Origin: Rheinheimera riviphila
GTDB lineage: Bacteria > Pseudomonadota > Gammaproteobacteria > Enterobacterales > Alteromonadaceae
Length of the DNA: 64,000 bases
NCBI RefSeq assembly: GCF_004005945.1
Contig: NZ_SACS01000005.1
Span: forward strand, 1-64,000
Direction: 5' to 3'
Part shown: one piece after another, positions 43,001 to 51,431 of the stretch
Numbering within the stretch: position 1 is the first letter of the stretch
How the letters are laid out: the number at the start of each line of letters is the position of its first letter
The notes under the pieces: model-generated
Told to the model about the DNA's origin: nothing
The model's database searches: none
Seen by the model: only the letters and a program-made list of their open reading frames with translations
Position numbers and translations under genes: made by a program

Positions 43001-44122
43001 ATGATTTGGTTAGAAGCCGCGATGGCATTTTGTGTGGTGATGATGGTGTTATCGACCATGGTCACGGTGCTGGTGGAGAGTTTTTATCACCGGCTGTTTA
43101 AGTTACGCCAGCGCGGCATGCGCCAGCTGGTGGCGGCTTTATATACCGACATCATCGCGCCACGCTTGCAGCTGGAAACCCGTGCCGCCACAGGTTTTAG
43201 CAAGAAAATCACTACTTTACGCTATATGCCTTTTGACAAGCAGCTCACCGGTTTTAGCGGCTGGTTTCGCAAACACTGGCACCGGGTGATTGTTGGGCGT
43301 GAAGTACAAAGTCTGACTGCGCTTGAGTTTATCGCCCGTTTCGCCGATACCGAAGCCGGGCGTGAGCTTGCCGCGAAAGCCCAGCAACTTGGTGCGACCA
43401 TCGCGCCGCAATATCTGAGTGATTTCCTCGATGATGTGTCCGAAAAATTTGCCGATTATGGCAATAGTACCCGCGAGTATTTCGCCAAAAGAGCGCAAAT
43501 GGTTTCGGTATTGTTATCCATCGTGCTGGTGTTAGTGCTAAACCTGAACGTGGTGGATGTGTTTAACACCGTGCTGCGGGATGATAAGGTGCGGCAACAG
43601 TTACTGACACAAAGTGAATTGGTCAGTCTGACGATGCAACAACAGCAACAGGCGGCTGATGCGGCGGTACAACAGCTGGTTAGCGCATCGCGCGGGACAA
43701 CAGACGTTGATGCAGATGCAACTTCAGACCCAATCGCAGCCCCGCCACACCTTAGCCCAGAAAAGTCGGTCGCTGAATTACAGGCCAGCATGCAGCAATC
43801 GTTAAAACTGTTACAAGACGCCAGCATTCCGATGGGGGCACCCTGGCCACAGCAATTTCCTGAACTCTTAGAACGGATGGCGCTGGTGATTTTTTCCGGC
43901 TTACTGGTCGGCCTCGGTGGGCCGTTCTGGTTTGACACCTTCCGCAAATTGTCGTCGATTGCCGGGGTGATCCGCGCTTTACCGCAAGTTGCTGCCGAGG
44001 ACCAAGCGCCGGACGCGGTCAGCACCCTGACGCCACTGCAGGTGTTTCAAAAAGCTTTAAAAATGCAGCAGCTGGCGGATCCACAGCGTTATTTGGCGGC
44101 GCAGCAAAAGCCGGCTGATTGA
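43001..44122 (+). CDS. Unidentified inner-membrane protein
   Basis: A 373-residue protein I do not recognise. Visible features are an N-terminal membrane helix (LEAAMAFCVVMMVLSTMVTVLV), a basic, probably cytoplasmic part (residues about 30-165), a second helix (MVSVLLSIVLVLVLNLNVVDVF), a Gln-rich polar region with likely coiled coil (about 200-285), and a third hydrophobic segment (MALVIFSGLLVGLGGPFWFD) followed by a short tail. The ATG at 43001 has a very good AGGAGG site; GTG three bases earlier is also open. It lies after cstA-ybdD on the same strand and converges with the response-regulator gene. Confidence 0.75.
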   Translation: MIWLEAAMAFCVVMMVLSTMVTVLVESFYHRLFKLRQRGMRQLVAALYTDIIAPRLQLETRAATGFSKKITTLRYMPFDKQLTGFSGWFRKHWHRVIVGREVQSLTALEFIARFADTEAGRELAAKAQQLGATIAPQYLSDFLDDVSEKFADYGNSTREYFAKRAQMVSVLLSIVLVLVLNLNVVDVFNTVLRDDKVRQQLLTQSELVSLTMQQQQQAADAAVQQLVSASRGTTDVDADATSDPIAAPPHLSPEKSVAELQASMQQSLKLLQDASIPMGAPWPQQFPELLERMALVIFSGLLVGLGGPFWFDTFRKLSSIAGVIRALPQVAAEDQAPDAVSTLTPLQVFQKALKMQQLADPQRYLAAQQKPAD

Positions 44123-44148
44123 AGTTGACAGCAGTGTTGATGAAGCCG

Positions 44149-44883
44149 CTATTGATTTAACCACTTTCGCAACAACGCAGTTCTGGTTTTGCTGCTGATG
44201 GCAGGTTCTTGGTCACAGCAAAGAACGACGGCTACCGCTTCTTTGCTAAAGGGCTCGACTTTGACGATGCTGTTGATGTGAATAATATCGCTGCGGTTCA
44301 GCCGGAAAAAGTCGGCTGGGTCGAGTTGGCGTTCAATCTCACCTAAGTTGCTTTCGGTCAGAATATGCACTTGATGCCGTTGGTCTGTCGCGAGCAACAC
44401 GCCGTTGGCTGCGCGGATCAGCAGAATATCGGCCACCGGCAAAATGGCCAAACTTTGCCCTTTGCGTAGTAAAAAACGTTTTTTAAAGCTTAAGGTTGCA
44501 GTTGCTGTGGCGGGCAGCTGCAGTTTATGCTTCAGCTGGGCAAAGTTCAGCATCGCCTCGGCAAAGCGCTGGTATGAAAATGGCTTTAACAAATAATCGA
44601 CCGCCTGATACTGAAACACCTGCATCCAATATTGATCATAGGCGGTGGTAAAGAGCACAGGGCAAGGCAAATCCAGCTGTTCCAGCGCGCTGAACACCTG
44701 ACCATCAGCCAGCTCAACGTCGGAAAAAATCAAATCCAGCGACCGCGGCTCGCTGAAAAACGCCAGCACTTGTGCCACGCTGCCGAGTTGCGCCACGATC
44801 TCCGCGTCAGGCTGCTGTCGACTCAGATAGCCGATAAGTTTTTCTGCAGCCAGCGGTTCATCTTCAATAATCACTACTTTCAT
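44149..44883 (-). CDS. LytTR-family response regulator
   Basis: A 244-residue response regulator. The receiver has the acidic pair (VVIIEDEP), the phospho-acceptor Asp at about residue 55 (LIFSDVELADG) and the conserved Lys (YLLKPFSY). The LytTR DNA-binding domain covers about 145-244 (RFLLRKGQSLAILPVADILL, then FFRLNRSDIIHINSI). I start it at the ATG at 44883, since upstream residues are non-coding noise. It lies 20 bases behind the sensor kinase gene with which it should pair. Arrangement and domain types resemble BtsS/BtsR and YpdA/YpdB of E. coli. Confidence 0.93.
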   Translation of the reverse strand: MKVVIIEDEPLAAEKLIGYLSRQQPDAEIVAQLGSVAQVLAFFSEPRSLDLIFSDVELADGQVFSALEQLDLPCPVLFTTAYDQYWMQVFQYQAVDYLLKPFSYQRFAEAMLNFAQLKHKLQLPATATATLSFKKRFLLRKGQSLAILPVADILLIRAANGVLLATDQRHQVHILTESNLGEIERQLDPADFFRLNRSDIIHINSIVKVEPFSKEAVAVVLCCDQEPAISSKTRTALLRKWLNQ

Positions 44884-44903
44884 CAACGTTGGTTGTTTCC
44901 TGT

Positions 44904-45911
44904 TCAACTCGCTTGCAGCGGCACCCGAACGATAAATTGCTCGTTTTTCACAATGTCCAGCGGACGACCCAGCAGCGCCAGGCAACGTTCCGCCAGATTG
45001 GCTAAACCAGTGCCGGTGCCTGGCTGCGCAAAGGCTTTTGGTCGCAGCAAATGTCGGACAATAAGCTGCTCTTGCTGTACTTCAAGACAGATTTCCAAAG
45101 GCTCGCTCGCTGAAGCGCAGTTATGCTTCACCGCATTTTCTATCAGCAGCTGCAGGCTGCAGGGCACCAATTGCCACTGTGCTGACTGCTCGGCCAACAC
45201 ATTGTTCTGCAGTCGAAAACTGCGTGGAAACCGCTGCTGCAGCAACGCCAGATATTGTTTGGCAAACATCAGCTCCTCGGAGAGCGTCACTAAAGGTTTG
45301 CTACCTTGCTGCAATTGGTAACGGTAAATGTCGGCGAACTGATCTAAAAACTGCTCGGCCTGATCGGCATTTTTATGGATCAGCACTGACAACACATTCA
45401 AATTGTTAAATAAAAAATGTGGGTCCAGTTGTTGTTGCAGCAATTGCAGTTGGTAGCGCTGGTTTTGCTGGCCGACTTTGAGCAGCTCCAGCTGTTGTTG
45501 CTGCTGCTGTTGTAACGCCCGCCATAACAGGTCCGCCCCGGCGATTAAGCTATGCACCAGCAGATACATCAGGCTAATCCGCAGATACTGCTGCGCGACA
45601 GTCGGCTGCTGGGTTGCGAGGTCGATGATCAGTTGCAGCAGGGTCATCAGACCGACAAACAGCAGCAGACTCAGGCCAAAACTTTGAGTGTAACGCCGCA
45701 GCGGTGATGGTGGTTGACGTGTTGCCCAGAGCAGATTGTCCGTTTTACGGCTTAACCACAAGGACAGCACCGCTTGCAACGTCAGCCAGACTGGCGCATC
45801 GGCATGAAACTGCAATGGCTCGCCTGGCGCGGTTTGCAATAGCGCCAGATACAACATCAGCCCGTATGAAAACAACAACAACGCCGCCAGAGTTTTCAGT
45901 TTGTGGTTCAT
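44904..45911 (-). CDS. LytS-like sensor histidine kinase (His_kinase/PF06580 type)
   Basis: A 335-residue membrane kinase. Four hydrophobic segments fill residues 5-125 (for example LAALLLFSYGLMLYLALL and GLSLLLFVGLMTLLQLIIDL). A Gln-rich coiled coil follows, then the phospho-acceptor motif LDPHFLFNNLNVL with His at about 165, and an ATP-binding domain with LLIENAVKHN and GTGTGLANLAERC. There is no PAS or GAF domain and the membrane part is not the 5TM type of LytS, so the signal is unknown. It lies between an anchored protein of unknown function and the LytTR regulator, with a four-base overlap to the former. Confidence 0.92.
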   Translation of the reverse strand: MNHKLKTLAALLLFSYGLMLYLALLQTAPGEPLQFHADAPVWLTLQAVLSLWLSRKTDNLLWATRQPPSPLRRYTQSFGLSLLLFVGLMTLLQLIIDLATQQPTVAQQYLRISLMYLLVHSLIAGADLLWRALQQQQQQQLELLKVGQQNQRYQLQLLQQQLDPHFLFNNLNVLSVLIHKNADQAEQFLDQFADIYRYQLQQGSKPLVTLSEELMFAKQYLALLQQRFPRSFRLQNNVLAEQSAQWQLVPCSLQLLIENAVKHNCASASEPLEICLEVQQEQLIVRHLLRPKAFAQPGTGTGLANLAERCLALLGRPLDIVKNEQFIVRVPLQAS

Positions 45912-46633
45912 TTTGGTTGCACCGCTTCAGGCAGACGCATCAGTTCAGTGCCATCTTCGGCATAAAACACCAACTGTGGTTTGCCATCGGTATCAACCGC
46001 CATTTCGATTCGCTTTTTACCTTGAGGATCATTCAGTTGCAGCATGGCTTTTTTGTTTAATGTGCCATAAAACGCCCGGCGTTGACCATGAATATCTGGA
46101 TGTTGTTGCTCCAACTCTTTGATTTTAGAAGTCGCAGCGGCGTCGCCCTTTTCCGAAGCCAGCATCAACGCCATGTATTCATCAATCGGGTAAGCCGGTC
46201 GGTCGACAATATTGACGCCGGTGATCAACATGTTGTCCTGTTCGATATGTTGCAGCGCCAGGCTCTGATCCTGATTGTAACGGTCAAAAGATAAATGCAG
46301 ACCATGTTCTACTTTGTCGCCTTTTTTCTGGCCACGAAAGATGAAGCCGCCGTTTTCAGTGCCTTCATCATTGTAAAAAATCATGCCTGGCCTTGGGCCC
46401 GGATCAAAAAACGCTTTGCCTTCTTTAATGGCTTTTGGCGCATGGCTGGTATTGGCGATGACCAAGCGCGGATGGCCGCTTGGCTCCATCACATTGATCC
46501 GCTGTACATTCAGTTCACGCACCGTGCTGCTGTCGACTGGCAGTATCTGCGTTTTGATGGTCAGCGCTGCCAGCACGGCGACGAACAGGATATTAAGGCT
46601 GGTTTGGTTAAAGATTTTATGAGATTGCTGCAT
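45908..46633 (-). CDS. Unidentified membrane-anchored protein in the two-component operon
   Basis: A 241-residue protein of unknown function. The ATG at 46633 gives a short basic start and one membrane helix (NILFVAVLAALTIK), after which the chain is soluble and probably periplasmic. Two stretches look alike: NVMEPSGHPRLVIANTSH near the start and MLQLNDPQGKKRIEMAVDTD, then GKPQLVFYAEDGTELM, near the end. Each pairs a short strand with a Gly-turn, as in small beta-rich repeat domains. It is translationally coupled to the histidine kinase (ATGA overlap), so it may act as its periplasmic sensor or as an accessory protein. Confidence 0.7.
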   Translation of the reverse strand: MQQSHKIFNQTSLNILFVAVLAALTIKTQILPVDSSTVRELNVQRINVMEPSGHPRLVIANTSHAPKAIKEGKAFFDPGPRPGMIFYNDEGTENGGFIFRGQKKGDKVEHGLHLSFDRYNQDQSLALQHIEQDNMLITGVNIVDRPAYPIDEYMALMLASEKGDAAATSKIKELEQQHPDIHGQRRAFYGTLNKKAMLQLNDPQGKKRIEMAVDTDGKPQLVFYAEDGTELMRLPEAVQPK

Positions 46634-46890
46634 GATACCGTTCCGTTTTGTGGTTGATACCAGCAGTTTGGTGGAAGCAACAAGGGGTCGAAAGCACGAT
46701 CCCATCAAGGGTAGAAAACGCACTTTTAACAGCGGAAAAAGCGCAATGAGTGGGGGTGAATGAAGAGGACGAGTGACATCATCCATGACGTCACTCAGCA
46801 GTTGACCTGCGATTTGATTCAGCAATACAACCGCTGCAGTTACAGTAACTGAATTTCGCAGTGCTGCTGCGTGTTCCCCAACCTTCGATG
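46634..46890. other. Gap with two inverted repeats
   Basis: No gene is visible. Two palindromes stand out: GAGTGAC (46771) to GTCACTC (46796), a 26-base near-perfect hairpin with one mismatch, and CAGTTAC-A-GTAACTG (46837-46851). Both lie between the stop of the zinc-ribbon gene and the start of the anchored protein gene, so the first could end the upstream transcript and either could be a regulator site. Confidence 0.5.
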
Positions 46891-47649
46891 CTAAGTGAGG
46901 TCTGAGATTAAATCTGTCAGCTGCTGTTGTGGCGGGACATCTGACTGACCAAGCTGCATTTGCAGTAATGTCAGATGTTGTTGCTGTCCTGCATCAAGTT
47001 GCTGCTGGGCGATGATCCGGCATAACTGCCGCGCCCGTTGCAGCAGACCCGCCCGGTGACAAACATCCACATAATGAAACAGCATCCGCTGTTGCTCGGA
47101 GTCCAGACGCGGGTTATTGCTAAAATAACGCCGGAAGTATTCTGCAGTCACTTTCCGACACCAGATTGCAGCGTTTTTGTCGGCCAGTTCATCACAGACC
47201 CAGGCTGCTGCTAATGCGCTATATGCCGCATCACACAACTGCTGGCGGGATAAATCCAAAATCGCTTTGCACAAAAACACCCGCGCCAGTTTAGGTAAAC
47301 TTTCGTCGGACCATTGCAGTTGATATGGAATACTGTGCACCAATGCCCGGATGTCGTCCGGGCAAGCATGATTCAGAGCGGTAGTGGCAAAACCGCATTT
47401 TTGACAATAGATGATCGACAATAAATAGCCGTATCCGGTTGGTGCGCCGACATCATTTTCGAGGTTAATGCCCACGCTCAGATCCGCCGGGCTGTCGCTA
47501 TCGATCGTTCTGGCGGTCTTCATCGGGTGTTGGCAAACACCACATGCAATGACGGAGCCTGGCAGGGGCTGATTGGTGCCCTTTATTGTAATGCCGGTAT
47601 CACGGGTGCCAATGGTGGCGTCCTGTTGCTGGCAATTGCGTTCCTGCAT
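46891..47649 (-). CDS. DUF2225-like zinc-ribbon protein
   Basis: A 252-residue protein with two Cys pairs (ACGVCQHPMK and IYCQKCGFATTALNH) that would bind one zinc, followed by an all-helical region resembling TPR repeats (about 130-245). The layout, including the middle NxE..D....YGY segment, matches my memory of DUF2225 family proteins, which have no known function. No signal or membrane segment is present. I place the start at the ATG at 47649 with AGGA about ten bases upstream; a start at 47676 is possible. It is divergent from the receiver-AraC gene, so the two may be linked. Confidence 0.65.
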   Translation of the reverse strand: MQERNCQQQDATIGTRDTGITIKGTNQPLPGSVIACGVCQHPMKTARTIDSDSPADLSVGINLENDVGAPTGYGYLLSIIYCQKCGFATTALNHACPDDIRALVHSIPYQLQWSDESLPKLARVFLCKAILDLSRQQLCDAAYSALAAAWVCDELADKNAAIWCRKVTAEYFRRYFSNNPRLDSEQQRMLFHYVDVCHRAGLLQRARQLCRIIAQQQLDAGQQQHLTLLQMQLGQSDVPPQQQLTDLISDLT

Positions 47650-47815
47650 CTTGCTTGTCCTTGATTTCGTGTACATTTACCGAAAAACCCCTGGTCAAAC
47701 CCAGTGTGGACAGTTTATAAATGGCATTAACAAATGTATGTAAAAAAGCGACAGGAACTTGTTTTTTCCCGACATGTTCTCGCTTGGATGTGGGCGAACC
47801 TGGAGATAGGCTTAG

Positions 47816-49099
47816 ATGCACATGGATGTCAGAATCAACAGGGAGCTGTTGCACGATGAATTAGAGCAGGAATTGATTTTCGAAGACGAGCTGACAAAGG
47901 AGTTACTTGCCTGTGAAAGTTTATGCCAATTGCTGGATATCAAGCTGGATTGGTTGGTTCAAAGTACAACTGCAATCAGGATTGCCCCGCAAAAGTTAAA
48001 TTTGCTCTGCCAACTATTCATCAAGGCGACGATGAAACAAGGGCAGTTGTGCCGACGGATCAGGCTGAACTCTGTACAAAAACCTGCAGGTGCACAGCTT
48101 GTGATCCATTTTGATGCCGCAACGTTGTTACCTGATTGGCATCAAAATCTGGCGTTTATCCGATTTTGTTATCTGGCGCGGCAAAGCGGCTGGCAGGTTA
48201 AGCTCTGTCACACTGAGCGACTGAAGCGGTTGCAACTTTTTGTGCCGGGCGAAGTGCTGGTGGCAGACAGCGCTGACGCATCCAACCGGCAGATCCGTCG
48301 GGACGGCTTAGCGGATTACGGCCAATATATTGGCGGTGAACAACGTTATCGGCCCTGCATTTTGCTGTTTGAACCCAACAACGAGATCCGCCGATTTATC
48401 GCCAGTTTATTGCAGAATGACTATCTGGTGTTGCTGGTGCCGGATGACTCGCAGCTGCTGGAATGGGTCAAACGCGAACAACCGGATTTGATCCTGGCTG
48501 ACGTGTTAGCAGCAAAACCAGATGCCTTGGCGTTGATCCGTCAGCTCAGTCAAGATCAGGCCTGTCGTCATATTCCACTATTTGTGCTCTCCGGGTTTAA
48601 AGATCTGGCGACAAAAACCGAATGCTTACTGGCGGGTGCGGTGGACTATTTTTGTAAACCGTTCCATGCCGCTGAGTTACTCCTGAAAATTCGCAATCAA
48701 ATTCGCCAAAGTATTGCGTTCACCTTGCTGGCAGATAAAAGTCATTACCTGGCCCGATTGCAGACCGATGTTGCGGCGCGTGATCTGCGATTTACCAAGC
48801 GGTTAGATCAGTTGATTGACGCGAATTATCAGCTAGCTGACTTTTCAATCCCGGCGCTGGCTGCTTTACTGGGATCCAGCGAACGCCAGCTGCAGCGGCG
48901 TTGTTTGCGAATTTATCAAAGCTCTCCGGCCGAATATCTGCAGGAGTTCCGCTTGCAACGCGCCAAAGCATTATTACAGCAAGGCCAGACGTTGCAGTCG
49001 GTCGCTTACGGTTGCGGTTTTTCGTCTGATCAATATTTTAGTAAGTGCTTTAAAAAACGATTTGGCATCACGCCAGCAATGCTGCAAAAAGGGCGCTGA
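47816..49099 (+). CDS. Receiver-AraC regulator with degenerate kinase-like N-terminus
   Basis: A 427-residue regulator. Residues about 1-170 have no clear domain, but IAPQKLNLLCQLFIKATMKQ, then LVIHFDAATL and FIRFCYLARQSGW, look like a decayed histidine-kinase ATPase domain without its glycine motifs. A receiver follows (about 182-300) with the acceptor Asp in LILADVLAAKPDA and Lys in YFCKPFHA; the first acidic pair is reduced (LFEPNNEI). The C-terminus is an AraC-type double helix-turn-helix (about 325-427, ending in SVAYGCGFSSDQYFSKCFKK). The order equals the cytoplasmic end of hybrid two-component systems without a membrane sensor. Target and signal are unknown. Confidence 0.82.
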   Translation: MHMDVRINRELLHDELEQELIFEDELTKELLACESLCQLLDIKLDWLVQSTTAIRIAPQKLNLLCQLFIKATMKQGQLCRRIRLNSVQKPAGAQLVIHFDAATLLPDWHQNLAFIRFCYLARQSGWQVKLCHTERLKRLQLFVPGEVLVADSADASNRQIRRDGLADYGQYIGGEQRYRPCILLFEPNNEIRRFIASLLQNDYLVLLVPDDSQLLEWVKREQPDLILADVLAAKPDALALIRQLSQDQACRHIPLFVLSGFKDLATKTECLLAGAVDYFCKPFHAAELLLKIRNQIRQSIAFTLLADKSHYLARLQTDVAARDLRFTKRLDQLIDANYQLADFSIPALAALLGSSERQLQRRCLRIYQSSPAEYLQEFRLQRAKALLQQGQTLQSVAYGCGFSSDQYFSKCFKKRFGITPAMLQKGR

Positions 49100-49158
49100 G
49101 CGGCACAAGCTGCTGGTGTAAATAGTGCGGAAAGAATCGGGAAACGGGATTTGATAAT

Positions 49159-49235
49159 TGGTGGCCCCACCTGGACTTGAACCAGGGACCGATCGATTAT
49201 GAGTCGAGCGCTCTAACCAACTGAGCTATAGGGCC
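49159..49235 (-). tRNA. tRNA-Ile2 (anticodon CAT, lysidine type)
   Basis: A 77-base tRNA with encoded CCA. The acceptor stem GGCCCTA pairs with the 3' side before ACCA, the D-arm AGCTCAGTTGGTTAGAGC is standard, and the T-arm contains GGTTCAAGTCC. The anticodon loop CTCATAA gives CAT. Acceptor and anticodon-stem identity (GGCCC start, CGACTCATAATCG) resembles E. coli ileX/ileY rather than initiator or elongator Met, so it should read AUA after lysidine modification. Confidence 0.93.
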
Positions 49236-49424
49236 GTGTTTGATGCAGTTGCGAATGCAGGATGCAATAAAACGCAGGCAGTATAAGAATTTTTCGGACT
49301 GTTGTCACTTGCTGTCGCGGGCTTTCCTTGGTCAATTGCTGATTTTTTAGGCGCTTAGCTTGCGCGGATGCCGCAGGGCTGTGTACTTGCTGAAAAACTG
49401 CTGCAGTTACCAATCCAGCTGTGG

Positions 49425-49454
49425 AAAAAAAAAAGCGCCCGTAGGCGCTTTTTT
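49425..49454 (-). terminator. rpoD terminator
   Basis: GCGCC, a CGTA loop and GGCGC are flanked by an A-run (49425-49434) and a T-run (49449-49454). The hairpin lies 25 bases past the rpoD stop and works in either direction. Confidence 0.92.
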
Positions 49455-49478
49455 AAACTTAGTTCAACGAACCAGTGA

Positions 49479-51329
49479 CTACTCGTCGAGGAAGCTTTTT
49501 AACACTTCTGAGCGGGAAGGGTGACGCAGCTTACGCAGTGCTTTGGCTTCGATCTGACGGATCCGCTCACGCGTTACGTCAAACTGTTTGCCGACTTCTT
49601 CCAGTGTATGGTCGGTATTCATATCGATACCAAACCGCATCCGCAGTACCTTGGCTTCGCGGGCGGTGAGGCCTGCCAGCACTTCGTTGGTGGCTGCCTT
49701 TAAGCTTTCCATGGTGGCTGAATCCAGTGGTGATTCTGAACCACTGTCTTCGATAAAATCGCCTAAATGCGAATCTTCGTCATCGCCAATCGGTGTTTCC
49801 ATCGAAATTGGTTCTTTGGCGATTTTCAGCACTTTGCGGATCTTATCTTCCGGCATGCCCATGCGCTCAGATAATTCTTCCGGCGACGGTTCACGCCCCA
49901 TCTCCTGCAGCATCTGCCGTGAAATACGGTTCAGCTTGTTGATGGTTTCAATCATATGCACCGGAATACGGATGGTGCGCGCCTGGTCGGCGATTGAACG
50001 GGTGATCGCCTGACGGATCCACCAGGTAGCGTAAGTTGAGAACTTGTAACCACGACGGTATTCGAATTTATCTACGGCTTTCATCAGACCGATATTGCCT
50101 TCCTGAATCAAATCAAGGAATTGCAAACCACGGTTGGTGTACTTTTTCGCAATCGAAATTACCAGACGTAAGTTGGCTTCCACCATCTCTTTCTTGGCGC
50201 GGCGAGCTTTGGCTTCACCAATCGACATCCGGCGGTTAATGTCTTTGATTTTGAAAATCGACAGGCCGGTTTCTTCTTCAATTTTGCGCAGTTTGTCGGT
50301 TGAACGCACCAGATCGTCACGCATTTCTCCCAGTTTTGGAGAATATGGCTTGTTGGCGGCGATTTCGGCGTCAATCCAGGCGCTGCTGTTTTCGTTACCG
50401 GTAAATGCTTTTAAGAAGTTTTTCTTTGGCATTTTCGCGTATTCAACACAGTTTTTCATCACGATGCGTTCCTGGACGCGAACGCGATCCATCATTTCAC
50501 GCATGTTTTTGACTAAACGGTCAAATTGCTTTGGTACTAACCGGAAACAACGGAAAACTTCACTCAGCTTTTCGATTTCAGCTTTGGTGGTCGCATGTTC
50601 GCGGCCATTGCTGGTAATTGAATTGCGGGTTACTTCGTATTGGGTACGCAGTTCACCGAATTTGATTTTGGCAACTTCCGGATCCGGGCCGGTATCGGCT
50701 TCTTCGGTTTCGCCATCTTCTTCTTCGTCGTCACCGGTTAAATTAGTATCTTCATCAGCTAATTCTTCTTCCGGCACATCAGAACCGATATGCGTCGCGG
50801 TTGGCGCGATATCGTCGACTTCGTTTGGATCAATAAAAGCAGAAACGATATCGCTTAAGCGAATTTCTTCAGCTTCAAATTTATCCCATTGTTCAAGCAG
50901 ATAGGTAATTGCTTCCGGGTATTCGGCGACCGAGGTTTGTACCTGGTTGATCCCTTCTTCAATACGCTTGGCGATGTCGATTTCGCCTTCACGGGTCAGT
51001 AGTTCAACTGTACCCATTTCGCGCATGTACATCCGGACTGGATCTGTGGTGCGACCCAGTTCTTTATCAACACTGACCAAAGCCTGTGCGGCTTCTTCGG
51101 CGGCGTCTTCATCCGGTGCCGCGTCAGACATAATCAAGTCGTCAGCGTCAGGTGCCGTTTCAAACACCTGAATACCCATGTCGTTAATCATGCGGATGAT
51201 ATCTTCGATCTGATCAGAGTCGATGATATCTTGTGGAAGGTGATCGTTTACTTCGGCAAAAGTTAAATAACCTTGCTCTTTACCTTTTAAGATAAGGAGT
51301 TTTAATTGCGACTGAGGATTATGCTCCAT
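49479..51329 (-). CDS. rpoD: RNA polymerase sigma factor RpoD (sigma-70)
   Basis: A 616-residue primary sigma factor. Region 1.1 starts [20 protein letters not shown]. Region 1.2 is seen in [20 protein letters not shown], an acidic non-conserved insert lies about residues 195-225, and regions 2.3/2.4 read [19 protein letters not shown]. Region 3 is [19 protein letters not shown] and region 4.2 is [20 protein letters not shown]. Length matches gammaproteobacterial RpoD. I start it at the ATG at 51329; a longer frame adds seven unlikely residues. It is the last gene of the rpsU-yqeY-dnaG-rpoD operon and is followed by a clear terminator. Confidence 0.98.
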   Translation of the reverse strand: MEHNPQSQLKLLILKGKEQGYLTFAEVNDHLPQDIIDSDQIEDIIRMINDMGIQVFETAPDADDLIMSDAAPDEDAAEEAAQALVSVDKELGRTTDPVRMYMREMGTVELLTREGEIDIAKRIEEGINQVQTSVAEYPEAITYLLEQWDKFEAEEIRLSDIVSAFIDPNEVDDIAPTATHIGSDVPEEELADEDTNLTGDDEEEDGETEEADTGPDPEVAKIKFGELRTQYEVTRNSITSNGREHATTKAEIEKLSEVFRCFRLVPKQFDRLVKNMREMMDRVRVQERIVMKNCVEYAKMPKKNFLKAFTGNENSSAWIDAEIAANKPYSPKLGEMRDDLVRSTDKLRKIEEETGLSIFKIKDINRRMSIGEAKARRAKKEMVEANLRLVISIAKKYTNRGLQFLDLIQEGNIGLMKAVDKFEYRRGYKFSTYATWWIRQAITRSIADQARTIRIPVHMIETINKLNRISRQMLQEMGREPSPEELSERMGMPEDKIRKVLKIAKEPISMETPIGDDEDSHLGDFIEDSGSESPLDSATMESLKAATNEVLAGLTAREAKVLRMRFGIDMNTDHTLEEVGKQFDVTRERIRQIEAKALRKLRHPSRSEVLKSFLDE

Positions 51330-51431
51330 AGAGGCTGTTCTTCCACCCAAATATGTTAAATTTCAAAAATGCGAATGAGCGAGTATAACAAAGCGCGGCT
51401 TTTCTAGCCAGCAACCTGAGCTCATCTGCAG

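Noticed and set aside
44149-46633. The two-component operon as the direct regulator of the N-glycan locus.
   Set aside because: It is separated by a terminator and cstA, and the locus already has its own LacI protein with matching sites.
46771-46851. The two palindromes as a riboswitch or T-box.
   Set aside because: They are too short and lack any known aptamer features; I keep them only as possible hairpins or binding sites.
49159-49235. tRNA gene as an integration site for a mobile island.
   Set aside because: No integrase, no duplicated tRNA 3' end and only housekeeping genes on one side.
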